Shown: positions 1-5,655 of the stretch, piece after piece
How the letters are laid out: each line of letters starts with the position of its first letter
Numbering within the stretch: the stretch's first letter is position 1
Position numbers and translations under genes: made by a program
Notes under the pieces: model-generated
What the model was told of the DNA's origin: nothing
Database searches by the model: none
What the model saw: the letters and a program-made list of their open reading frames with translations, nothing else
Assembly: GCA_905372205.1 (NCBI GenBank)
Contig: CAJPOH010000032.1
Span: 1 to 8,055 of the forward strand
Reading direction: 5' to 3'
Length of the DNA stretch: 8,055 nucleotides
Source: an uncultured Treponema sp.
GTDB lineage: Bacteria; Spirochaetota; Spirochaetia; Treponematales; Treponemataceae

Positions 1-141
1 GAAGCACCTTCAAAAATTAAAAAAATTAAATCATCTCCTAAAATGGACTATGAAACAAAAGAGACAAAGGTGATGTTCTCAATTCCTCTCACGTATATTC
101 TTGTTATGAACGAACCAATAAATATTAGTTTTGATTTTTAA
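1..141 (+). CDS. 3' end of an unidentified protein gene (partial)
   Basis: Frame 1 is open from the window edge to TAA at 139-141 and encodes the last 46 residues of a protein whose start lies outside. The visible part begins with a Lys/Ser-rich stretch (EAPSKIKKIKSSPK) and ends with alternating hydrophobic residues closing on INISFDF. A C-terminal Phe after a beta-type stretch is compatible with an outer-membrane barrel or another beta-rich envelope protein, but 46 residues are too few to decide. No family was recognised. The gene stops 41 bp before the cysteine desulfurase start, and no terminator is visible between them, so readthrough into that gene is possible. Confidence 0.6.
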   Translation, partial: EAPSKIKKIKSSPKMDYETKETKVMFSIPLTYILVMNEPINISFDF

Positions 142-146
142 TTATC

Positions 147-175
147 TTGTAATACATCTATTTTAAGGATATAAT
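147..175 (+). promoter_or_regulatory. Candidate sigma-70 promoter before the cysteine desulfurase gene
   Basis: TTGTAA (147-152) and a consensus TATAAT (170-175) are separated by exactly 17 bp. Transcription would be expected to start at about 180-183, on or just before the ATG at 183, giving a leaderless or nearly leaderless mRNA. The only Shine-Dalgarno-like string, AAGGA (165-169), lies 13 nt from the ATG and inside the promoter spacer, so transcripts from this promoter would lack it. AT-rich DNA produces such matches by chance, which keeps the confidence moderate. Confidence 0.45.
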
Positions 176-182
176 TAGAATC

Positions 183-1400
183 ATGGAAAAAATTGTATAC
201 GCAGATTACAATGCTACGACCCCTATGGATAACGAAGTAAAAAAAGTGTTTGTTGATTCTTTGGATTATTACGCAAATGCTTCTAGTATGCACGAGGATG
301 GGCGTGTTGTGGCAAAAAAAATAGAGGAAGCACGAGAAAAGGTTGCAAATCTTATAAATGCAGATAGTGATGAAATAATCTTTACATCTGGAGGTTCTGA
401 ATCAAACAACACTGTTTTTTCTCTTGCTACCTCCCCTGTCTTAGCTCAAACTTCTAGTAGCAAAGCAAAATGGGGGAATAACCGAAGAATTGTTACCACC
501 AGTATAGAACATCCTTGCGTTATGGAGTCTGCAAAGCACTTAATGAGGCAGGGTATAGATGTGGTTTTTCTTCCTGTGAATTCATGTGGGCTTGTAGATG
601 TAGATGAATATAAAAAACTTATAGAAGAAAGCAAAAATACAAGTGATCCTCAGAAGAAAGTATTGCTAGCTTCTGTTATGATGGCGAATAATGAAATTGG
701 TACTATAGAACCAATAAAAGAGATGGCTAAATTAGCCAAGGATGCAGGGATTTTGTTTCATACTGATGGAGTTCAAGCTGTTGGAAAAATTCCTGTTGAT
801 GTGAAAGATTTAGGTGTTGATTACATGACTATTTCTTGCCATAAAATATATGGACCTAAAGGAATTGGTGCATTATATGTTCGCAAGGGTTGCCCTATAG
901 ATTCTTTAATTAAAGGAGGGCATCAAGAAAAAGGCTTGAGAGCTGGAACATATAATGCTCCTTCTATAATCGCTTTTGGAAAAGCTGCAGAGCTTGCAAA
1001 AGAAAATCTTGAAAATTATATGAAACATACTCTAGCTTTAAGGCAACGTTTTATAAAAAGAATGACAGAAAATATTCCAAATATTCATATAAATGGACAT
1101 CCTGAAAAGAATTTGCCAAATACTGTGAATATATCTTTTCCGGGGGCTGAAGGAGAGTCTATCTTATTAAGGTTAGATTTAGCGGGAATACGAGTTTCGA
1201 CTGGTTCTGCCTGTGCTTCTGGGAGTTTGGAATCATCTCATGTCCTTCTTGCAACAGGGGCTAACCCTGAAGCAGCTCATGGGTCTATTCGTTTTAGTTT
1301 TGGTCGTTATAGCACAGAAGAAGATGTTGATTACATTGCTAGTACTATGCCTGAGATAATATCATGGCTTAGGAGCTTTTCTACATTGGAAGTGAAGTAG
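183..1400 (+). CDS. nifS: Cysteine desulfurase, NifS/IscS family
   Basis: This is a PLP-dependent cytosolic enzyme that converts L-cysteine to alanine and leaves a persulfide on its catalytic Cys, as sulfur donor for Fe-S clusters and tRNA thiolation. Seen in the 405-residue protein: the N-terminal YADYNATTP motif, TSGGSESNN (68-76, PLP phosphate-binding region), EHP with His110, HTDGVQ (Asp195, Gln198), SCHKIYGPKG with the Schiff-base Lys221, GLRAGTYN (251-258), and GSACASGSLESSH with catalytic Cys344 on a long loop typical of group I enzymes. The length matches IscS (about 404). The start is fixed by the YADYNATTP motif close behind it. Residues 83-100 (Ser/Lys/Asn-rich) make the segment before EHP roughly 10 residues longer than in E. 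coli IscS. No IscU, NifU or IscR gene is visible in the window. The stop abuts the next GTG. Confidence 0.96.
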   Translation: MEKIVYADYNATTPMDNEVKKVFVDSLDYYANASSMHEDGRVVAKKIEEAREKVANLINADSDEIIFTSGGSESNNTVFSLATSPVLAQTSSSKAKWGNNRRIVTTSIEHPCVMESAKHLMRQGIDVVFLPVNSCGLVDVDEYKKLIEESKNTSDPQKKVLLASVMMANNEIGTIEPIKEMAKLAKDAGILFHTDGVQAVGKIPVDVKDLGVDYMTISCHKIYGPKGIGALYVRKGCPIDSLIKGGHQEKGLRAGTYNAPSIIAFGKAAELAKENLENYMKHTLALRQRFIKRMTENIPNIHINGHPEKNLPNTVNISFPGAEGESILLRLDLAGIRVSTGSACASGSLESSHVLLATGANPEAAHGSIRFSFGRYSTEEDVDYIASTMPEIISWLRSFSTLEVK

Positions 1401-2231
1401 GTGTCTTTAGGTTTGAGAAGGTGTTGTTTTTTTATTTTCATTTTGTTCTTTTTTGCTTGTAAAAAAGAAGTTGATTCCTCTATTTTTGGTGGGCTTGAGG
1501 ATGTAAGTGAAAGAATGAAAAATTTAGTAGAAGTGTTACAAAGTACACAAAACGAGGATATTGTTTTTTCAGTGCAAAAAGAGATGGCAAAAGAGTTTAA
1601 GATTTCAGGACAGAACAAAAGGCTTGTAGTTTTTCTCACATCCATAATAGAATCGTCATCCTCTAATAAATACAAAAACTACTTTTTATTGATGTTGGCA
1701 AACGAGTATATGGAAATGAAAATGCCTGAAATTGCTTCATATTATTTTGAGCGTATCATTATGTCTAATAGAGATTTGATAGTTAAAGATAAATCATTAA
1801 AGCTTTTAAGCTTAAATACGCTAATAAAAAACACAGGGGATGCGGAAAAATTAATCCGTTACTATTCCCTTTTGATAAGAGATTTTAATGAAGATATCAA
1901 CATGCCATATAGTCTTTTCATGCTTGCACGTTCTTACGAGCGAATAGGGGAGTGGAAGATGGCAATACAGACTTACTCCAAGTTTTTAAGCTTGAAGGAA
2001 TTTGATATTGTTATTCCAGGTATTCCTGATAGTTATGGTTATGCTAAAAAGATTGTTGACTATAGCTCTTCTTCTAAAGATTGGACTAGCGAAAGCTTGG
2101 AAGAACTTGTAGGTATTTTAAAATATGCTATAAGAATACATGATTACAATTTACTTGAAAGATATCGTTCAAAAGTAAACTTTTTTGCAATGTCATGGAA
2201 ACAAGAAATGAGTCAATCATATACAACTTAA
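1401..2231 (+). CDS. TPR-like lipoprotein, N-terminal part of a frameshifted gene
   Basis: GTG at 1401 directly follows the desulfurase stop. GGAAG (1388-1392) lies 8 nt upstream and supports this start. The protein opens with a basic, Phe-rich signal and a lipobox FFAC, with Cys20 as the predicted lipidated residue, so it should be a membrane-anchored periplasmic lipoprotein. Helical, TPR-like pairs are visible at about 93-120 (YFLLMLANEYMEM followed by ASYYFERII) and 169-196 (PYSLFMLARSYERIGEWK followed by a YSKFL helix), suggesting a protein-interaction scaffold. The frame ends at TAA 2229-2231 after SWKQEMSQSYTT. A -1 frame then carries on with a well-formed, Trp-rich C-terminus to 2428, so this frame looks prematurely ended. 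The function is not known. The position between nifS and an MltD-like gene suggests an envelope role only by context. Confidence 0.8.
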   Translation: MSLGLRRCCFFIFILFFFACKKEVDSSIFGGLEDVSERMKNLVEVLQSTQNEDIVFSVQKEMAKEFKISGQNKRLVVFLTSIIESSSSNKYKNYFLLMLANEYMEMKMPEIASYYFERIIMSNRDLIVKDKSLKLLSLNTLIKNTGDAEKLIRYYSLLIRDFNEDINMPYSLFMLARSYERIGEWKMAIQTYSKFLSLKEFDIVIPGIPDSYGYAKKIVDYSSSSKDWTSESLEELVGILKYAIRIHDYNLLERYRSKVNFFAMSWKQEMSQSYTT

Positions 2232-2428
2232 TGTATGCTGGTAACATTCAAATAGCAGCCAATGTGGATTCTTCTTCAACACCGTATGAAGCATATCTTA
2301 GAACTTCTGGCTGGACACATTATGCTAAAACATGGTATTTTTATCTCAAAAAGATCAACTTTCCTGCCGATCCTTCTATACATGGAAGGTGGGAGTGGGC
2401 AGGAATATATTATGGGGAGAAATTGTAG
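2195..2428 (+). pseudogene. C-terminal part of the frameshifted TPR-like lipoprotein gene
   Basis: This frame is -1 relative to the preceding fragment and is open only after a TGA at 2156-2158. It encodes a protein-like tail rich in Trp and Tyr (YEAYLRTSGWTHY, KTWYFYLKKINFPADP, GRWEWAGIYYGEKL) with no signal peptide, which reads as the natural C-terminus of the upstream lipoprotein. Fused near position 2216, the whole protein would be about 340 residues. Its TAG (2426-2428) overlaps the GTG of the next gene, matching the tight junctions elsewhere and arguing that this frame is the ancestral coding end. ATG 2195 has no Shine-Dalgarno. ATG 2231 overlaps the upstream stop (TAATG) and could be reached by termination-reinitiation, giving 65 residues. 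A one-base deletion, a sequencing error and a true split gene all fit. Confidence 0.65.
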
Positions 2429-3738
2429 TGAAAACTTTTTTTAATAAACTAATAGCAATTCTGTTTATGCAACTTTTCCTTTTTGATTTATATGCAAAGG
2501 TTGAAAGTTGTAGGCTTGCGACAGATGAACGTTTAAAAGTTGCCCATATATTCACGAATTCGTCAATTAAAGGATTTATGTTTGAATTTAATGAACATGA
2601 AGTTGTCAAGCGTTTTAAGAATCAATACACAACAGAAAAAGGCAAAAAATATTTAGAAGCCACTATGAAACGTTCCGTTCCCTATAGGCAATTTATAGAA
2701 GAACAATTACGTAAGGAAGACATGCCTAGAGAACTTTTATTTTTGCCTGTTATTGAATCTGGTTATCATTCTAAAGCTGTTTCAAAAGCTGGGGCTGTGG
2801 GTATTTGGCAATTTATGAAAAATAGTGTTTCAGGCTATAATATTCGCATTGATGAATGGATTGATGAAAGGCAAGATCCATGGAAGGCAAGCATTGCAGC
2901 TGTGAAAAAGTTAAAATGGAACTTTAAATATTATGAGGATTGGTGTTTAGCCTTAGCAGCTTATAATTGTGGTGTTGGTTCTTTGAACAAAGCAATCAAA
3001 AAAGCAGGAAAAAAAGACTATTGGTATTTAGCTGATAATGGTTTCTTAGCGAAAGAAACACGTCTTTATGTTCCAAAGTTTTTAGCTGTTTCTGATATTT
3101 TGAGTAATAGCGAAGAACATGGGATAGATTGGGGAGAAAGCGAGGCAATGGATGAGACTGATGTTATAGAGATAAAACAGTCTGTGGATTTAGCTTTGCT
3201 GGCTACAGAACTCAAGATTTCTCCTTCAACATTGTCTTCACTAAACCCTTCACTAAAGTTTAACATCACGCCACCTAATTTCAAATATACATTGAGAGTA
3301 CCTTCAAGACAGCGTGAAGCTTGTCAGACTGTTCTTTCGCAGAAAAAATTATTGCTTAAGTATTATAAGTATAAAATACGTTCTGGAGATAATCTTTCAT
3401 CTTTGGCAAACCATTATGGTGTTTCTATAAACACAATTCTTAAATATAATACTGGTATAAAAAATTCTAATTCTTTGAAAATTGGTCAGGAGGTGGTCAT
3501 TCCAGCTATTAAAAAGGTTGATTACTATGCTCCTCAACCTTCTGTTGCTACGACCAGTGTTGGTAAAGTTCCTAGTCTTACTGGACGTTATGTAGTTAAG
3601 AAAGGGGATTCACTTTGGTCTATTGCTAATATGTACAACATTAGGGTTGATGTTCTTGCTAGAGGCAATGGAATGAGACTTAATGATATATTATCTTTAG
3701 GTAGGGTGCTAAAAGTTCCAGCTAAAAGATTGGGCTAG
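2428..3738 (+). CDS. mltD: MltD-like membrane-bound lytic transglycosylase with LysM repeats
   Basis: Periplasmic enzyme that cleaves the MurNAc-GlcNAc bond of peptidoglycan with 1,6-anhydro product formation. The chosen start is GTG 2428 (436 residues): GGGGAG (2413-2418) lies 9 nt upstream, the GTG overlaps the previous TAG, and a Sec signal follows at once (KTFFNKLIAILFMQLFLFDLYA). An open frame reaching back to 2332 would bury this signal. Domain order: a GH23/SLT domain at about 80-230 with LPVIESGYHSKAVSKAGAVG, where Glu110 is the catalytic acid, then GIWQFM (125-130) and AAYNCGVG (177-184); a degenerate LysM-like segment (247-292, LALLATELKISPSTLSSLNP); and two clear LysM domains (314-359, YKIRSGDNLSSLA; 388-431, YVVKKGDSLWSIA) that bind glycan strands. 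No lipobox is evident, so it is probably soluble or signal-anchored. Confidence 0.93.
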   Translation: MKTFFNKLIAILFMQLFLFDLYAKVESCRLATDERLKVAHIFTNSSIKGFMFEFNEHEVVKRFKNQYTTEKGKKYLEATMKRSVPYRQFIEEQLRKEDMPRELLFLPVIESGYHSKAVSKAGAVGIWQFMKNSVSGYNIRIDEWIDERQDPWKASIAAVKKLKWNFKYYEDWCLALAAYNCGVGSLNKAIKKAGKKDYWYLADNGFLAKETRLYVPKFLAVSDILSNSEEHGIDWGESEAMDETDVIEIKQSVDLALLATELKISPSTLSSLNPSLKFNITPPNFKYTLRVPSRQREACQTVLSQKKLLLKYYKYKIRSGDNLSSLANHYGVSINTILKYNTGIKNSNSLKIGQEVVIPAIKKVDYYAPQPSVATTSVGKVPSLTGRYVVKKGDSLWSIANMYNIRVDVLARGNGMRLNDILSLGRVLKVPAKRLG

Positions 3739-3786
3739 ATGCGTTTGATTTTCTTGGTTTGCCTTATTTATGTTGGAAACTTTTAA
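3739..3786 (+). other. Possible 15-codon mini-ORF (leader peptide or gene remnant)
   Basis: ATG at 3739 directly follows the mltD stop and encodes MRLIFLVCLIYVGNF before TAA at 3784-3786. The peptide has the basic, then hydrophobic, layout of a signal-peptide start, but no mature protein follows in this frame. No good Shine-Dalgarno precedes it, although stop-start abutment could allow coupling. It may be a remnant of a lost exported-protein gene, a short leader peptide, or chance in AT-rich DNA. Confidence 0.2.
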
Positions 3787-3802
3787 GCATAAACAAAGAT
3801 TT

Positions 3803-3830
3803 TTAGCAATATTTGATTCTATCCGATAAT
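3803..3830 (+). promoter_or_regulatory. Weak candidate promoter before the OmpA-domain gene
   Basis: TTAGCA (3803-3808) and GATAAT (3825-3830) are separated by 16 bp, a fair but not strong sigma-70-type match in the only sizeable gap of the window. Transcription would begin near 3837, inside the 5' arm of the hairpin described at 3834-3854. A transcript from here would therefore lack most of the U run that pairs with the ribosome binding site. Readthrough from mltD is the alternative. Confidence 0.25.
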
Positions 3831-3833
3831 AAA

Positions 3834-3854
3834 TTTTGGGGTGTTTCCCCAGGA
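3834..3854 (+). promoter_or_regulatory. Hairpin sequestering the Shine-Dalgarno of the OmpA-domain gene (FourU-like)
   Basis: The 5' arm UUUUGGGG (3834-3841) can pair over its whole length with CCCCAGGA (3847-3854) around a 5-nt loop UGUUU: four G-C pairs, two A-U pairs and two G-U wobbles. The 3' arm ends with AGGA (3851-3854), the Shine-Dalgarno of ATG 3861 (6 nt spacing), and that AGGA pairs exactly with four uridines. This is the arrangement of FourU RNA thermometers and, more generally, of translational-control hairpins. No T-run follows, so it is not an intrinsic terminator. The pairing is seen in the sequence; the regulatory role is inferred. Confidence 0.45.
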
Positions 3855-3860
3855 CATACT

Positions 3861-5165
3861 ATGAAACGCTACTTTTTTATTTTCTTTTTGTTGACAATAT
3901 TTACTTCGTATGCTGATGAGGCTAATTGTAATTCTGATTCCATTTGTGATTGGACAGTTGGAAGGGTGGATTCTAAGATTACGCTTGATGTTGAAAAAAT
4001 GGGCTTGTCATTGCCATCTGCAAAAACTACTTCGTATCAGTTGATTAGAAGATATCTACCATCTCTTTTGAAAAACGCCTATCTTTCTATAGTTATGGAC
4101 TCTTCTCATAGACTTGGAGACTATCTTGCACGTGGAGAAATTGATTTAAGTGATTTGAATGTGATTATGGATTCAGGGAAAGAAAAGTCACCTATTTTTA
4201 GTCAAGATCTTCGTTCTGTGATTCTCTTTCATAGTGTGGCAACGAGTGATATTGCAAAGTTTTTTGTAAAGCATGAGGTTTCTCGTCTTCCTTCCAGTAA
4301 GGCCATTTCTAGTGTAGGAAAGTCTTATACAGGTATATTGATAGATGCTAGAGGAAAGTTACCGGTGCATGGAGAATATGTTGACGACGTTCTCACTCCT
4401 AGTATTTTTCCAAAGGTCTGGGATACAAACATGGATTTGCTTTATGAGAAAAATATGGTTTCTCCAGAAAATCTTATGAAGCGAAACATAGTTGTCTATT
4501 CTGACACTCTCGACGAATCTTCATATTCTAACATTATTGGTGTTGAACCTTTGCGTATTATTGCACGCGGTGTATTTGGGCAAAATAGGACAGACCCAAT
4601 AATATCAATGCAAGATAGTGCGAAGTTATTGTCACGTGAAGAAAATTTGCGTCTTTTGCAAGAAGGTCGTGTTGTTATTCTTTGCAATACAGACATGTTG
4701 AAGGTGGCATCTTCTTCAGGAGCTCCAGATGACGATTTTTATTTTGCATACCATGACATAGAAAAGGTGATAGATGAGCATAAACCTAAGGGAATAGAAC
4801 CAAGTAAGGGTAAAAACATTATAAAACTTACGGTTTACGACATAAAATTTGTTGCAGATAAGCCTGATATTTTGCCTGAAGAGACAGGTAGGCTCGATGT
4901 AATTGTTGAGGCTTTATTAAAGGTTGCAGGAAATGCACACTTTTTAATAGAGGGGCATACTGCAGATTTGAATAGACCAGACGAGCAATTAAATCTTTCT
5001 ATAAAGAGAGCAGAACGTATTGCAGAAGAACTTGTTAAACGTGGGCTTGACGCAAACCGCATACAAACTGCAGGTTATGGAAGTACAAGACCTATAGCTC
5101 CAAGTGATACTAGTGAAAACAGGGCTAAGAATCGTCGTGTTGAAATCACTATTATAAGAGACTAG
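3861..5165 (+). CDS. Exported protein with C-terminal OmpA-like domain
   Basis: ATG 3861 is chosen over TTG 3813 because AGGA (3851-3854) lies 6 nt upstream and a signal peptide begins immediately (MKRYFFIFFLLTIFTSYA, likely cut before DEA). The 434-residue protein has a long N-terminal region without a recognised barrel, a TGILIDARG segment (157-165), and an OmpA-like domain at about 320-434: VYDIKFVADK, EGHTA (364-368), LNLSIKRAERIAEELVKRGL, GYGSTRP and NRAKNRRVE (420-428). OmpA-like domains normally anchor to peptidoglycan, but the Asp of the usual GHTD motif is Ala368 here, while Arg383 of the LSxxRA motif is kept. The architecture recalls T. pallidum Tp0624, by memory and not alignment. 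Its neighbours, a transglycosylase upstream and a lipoprotein 8 bp downstream, fit a periplasmic envelope role. Confidence 0.88.
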   Translation: MKRYFFIFFLLTIFTSYADEANCNSDSICDWTVGRVDSKITLDVEKMGLSLPSAKTTSYQLIRRYLPSLLKNAYLSIVMDSSHRLGDYLARGEIDLSDLNVIMDSGKEKSPIFSQDLRSVILFHSVATSDIAKFFVKHEVSRLPSSKAISSVGKSYTGILIDARGKLPVHGEYVDDVLTPSIFPKVWDTNMDLLYEKNMVSPENLMKRNIVVYSDTLDESSYSNIIGVEPLRIIARGVFGQNRTDPIISMQDSAKLLSREENLRLLQEGRVVILCNTDMLKVASSSGAPDDDFYFAYHDIEKVIDEHKPKGIEPSKGKNIIKLTVYDIKFVADKPDILPEETGRLDVIVEALLKVAGNAHFLIEGHTADLNRPDEQLNLSIKRAERIAEELVKRGLDANRIQTAGYGSTRPIAPSDTSENRAKNRRVEITIIRD

Positions 5166-5173
5166 GAGGGATT

Positions 5174-5653
5174 ATGAAGCGTTATTTCTTGATGTTTTTG
5201 CTTGCTCTTTTCTTTTCTTGTGCGAGTATTCCTAAAGAGGAAAAGATTCCTTTAGACACAGAAGTTATAGATTTAATCCAAAAAGCACAGGAAGCTTTTG
5301 AAATTAACAATTATCGTGGCGCTAAAAAATGGTATCAAATTATCTTAAATCGTTTTGGTGATTCGACTGCAATTAGAGTGGAAGCTGAGTATGAAATAGC
5401 ACATATTTTGACGAAGCAAAGAAAATGGAAGGATGCTTATAATCTACTAAAAAAGGTAATTGAGCAATATGAAACAAAGGGTGGCATGAAACTTCCACCT
5501 GAGTTTTATAAATTGGCAAAAATGGATTTGGAGAAAGTTGTTAAAAAACTAGGTTCTAGCTATGTGCAGAAGGTGGAGGCTAGAGAAGAAGAAAAAATTG
5601 AGATGAAAAACCCTGAAGCTGTAGAGCAAATTGAGATTGAAGGAATAGACTAG
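5174..5653 (+). CDS. Small TPR-like lipoprotein
   Basis: ATG 5174 lies just after a strong Shine-Dalgarno AGGAGGG (5164-5170) that overlaps the previous stop. The 159-residue product begins MKRYFLMFLLALFFSC, a lipoprotein signal with lipobox FFSC and Cys16 as predicted lipidation site. The mature part is helical and TPR-like: AQEAFEINNYRGAKKWYQII (38-57) and AEYEIAHILTKQRKWKDAYN (71-90) followed by LLKKVIEQY, similar in style to BamD/YbgF-type repeats but too short for BamD. The C-terminus is charged and Glu-rich (about 134-157). It is probably a periplasmic scaffold partner for the adjacent OmpA-domain protein, inferred from operon position only. Its first residues resemble those of that neighbour (MKRYF plus a Phe/Leu-rich run). 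Confidence 0.85.
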   Translation: MKRYFLMFLLALFFSCASIPKEEKIPLDTEVIDLIQKAQEAFEINNYRGAKKWYQIILNRFGDSTAIRVEAEYEIAHILTKQRKWKDAYNLLKKVIEQYETKGGMKLPPEFYKLAKMDLEKVVKKLGSSYVQKVEAREEEKIEMKNPEAVEQIEIEGID

Positions 5654-5655
5654 GC

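Noticed and set aside
314..321. A8 tract in the desulfurase gene, and another in scpB (7157-7164), as phase-variation switches
   Set aside because: They encode Ala-Lys-Lys or Lys-Lys-Asn in intact, conserved housekeeping genes and are expected from AT-rich codon use.
1331..1675. 114-codon minus-strand open frame, and similar minus-strand frames at 446-634, 3066-3284, 4496-4696, 4835-5062, 5790-5990, 6361-6612 and 6913-7158
   Set aside because: All lie opposite strongly supported + strand genes, with low-complexity, Ser/Cys/Ile-rich translations typical of antisense shadows.
2332..2427. Upstream extension of the transglycosylase reading frame to ATG 2332
   Set aside because: It would overlap the coding tail of the previous gene and place 32 residues ahead of a clear signal peptide. 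GTG 2428 has a GGGGAG at 9 nt and a stop-start overlap.
2262..2444. 60-codon + strand open frame overlapping the lipoprotein tail
   Set aside because: It is out of phase with both the protein-like tail frame and the transglycosylase, and has no ribosome binding site or recognisable sequence.
3834..3854. G4/C4 hairpin as an intrinsic terminator of the mltD transcript
   Set aside because: No T-run follows the 3' arm on either strand, and the arm contains the ribosome binding site of the next gene.
3813..3860. TTG 3813 as start of the OmpA-domain gene
   Set aside because: It has no Shine-Dalgarno and would put 16 residues before the signal peptide at ATG 3861, which has AGGA at 6 nt.
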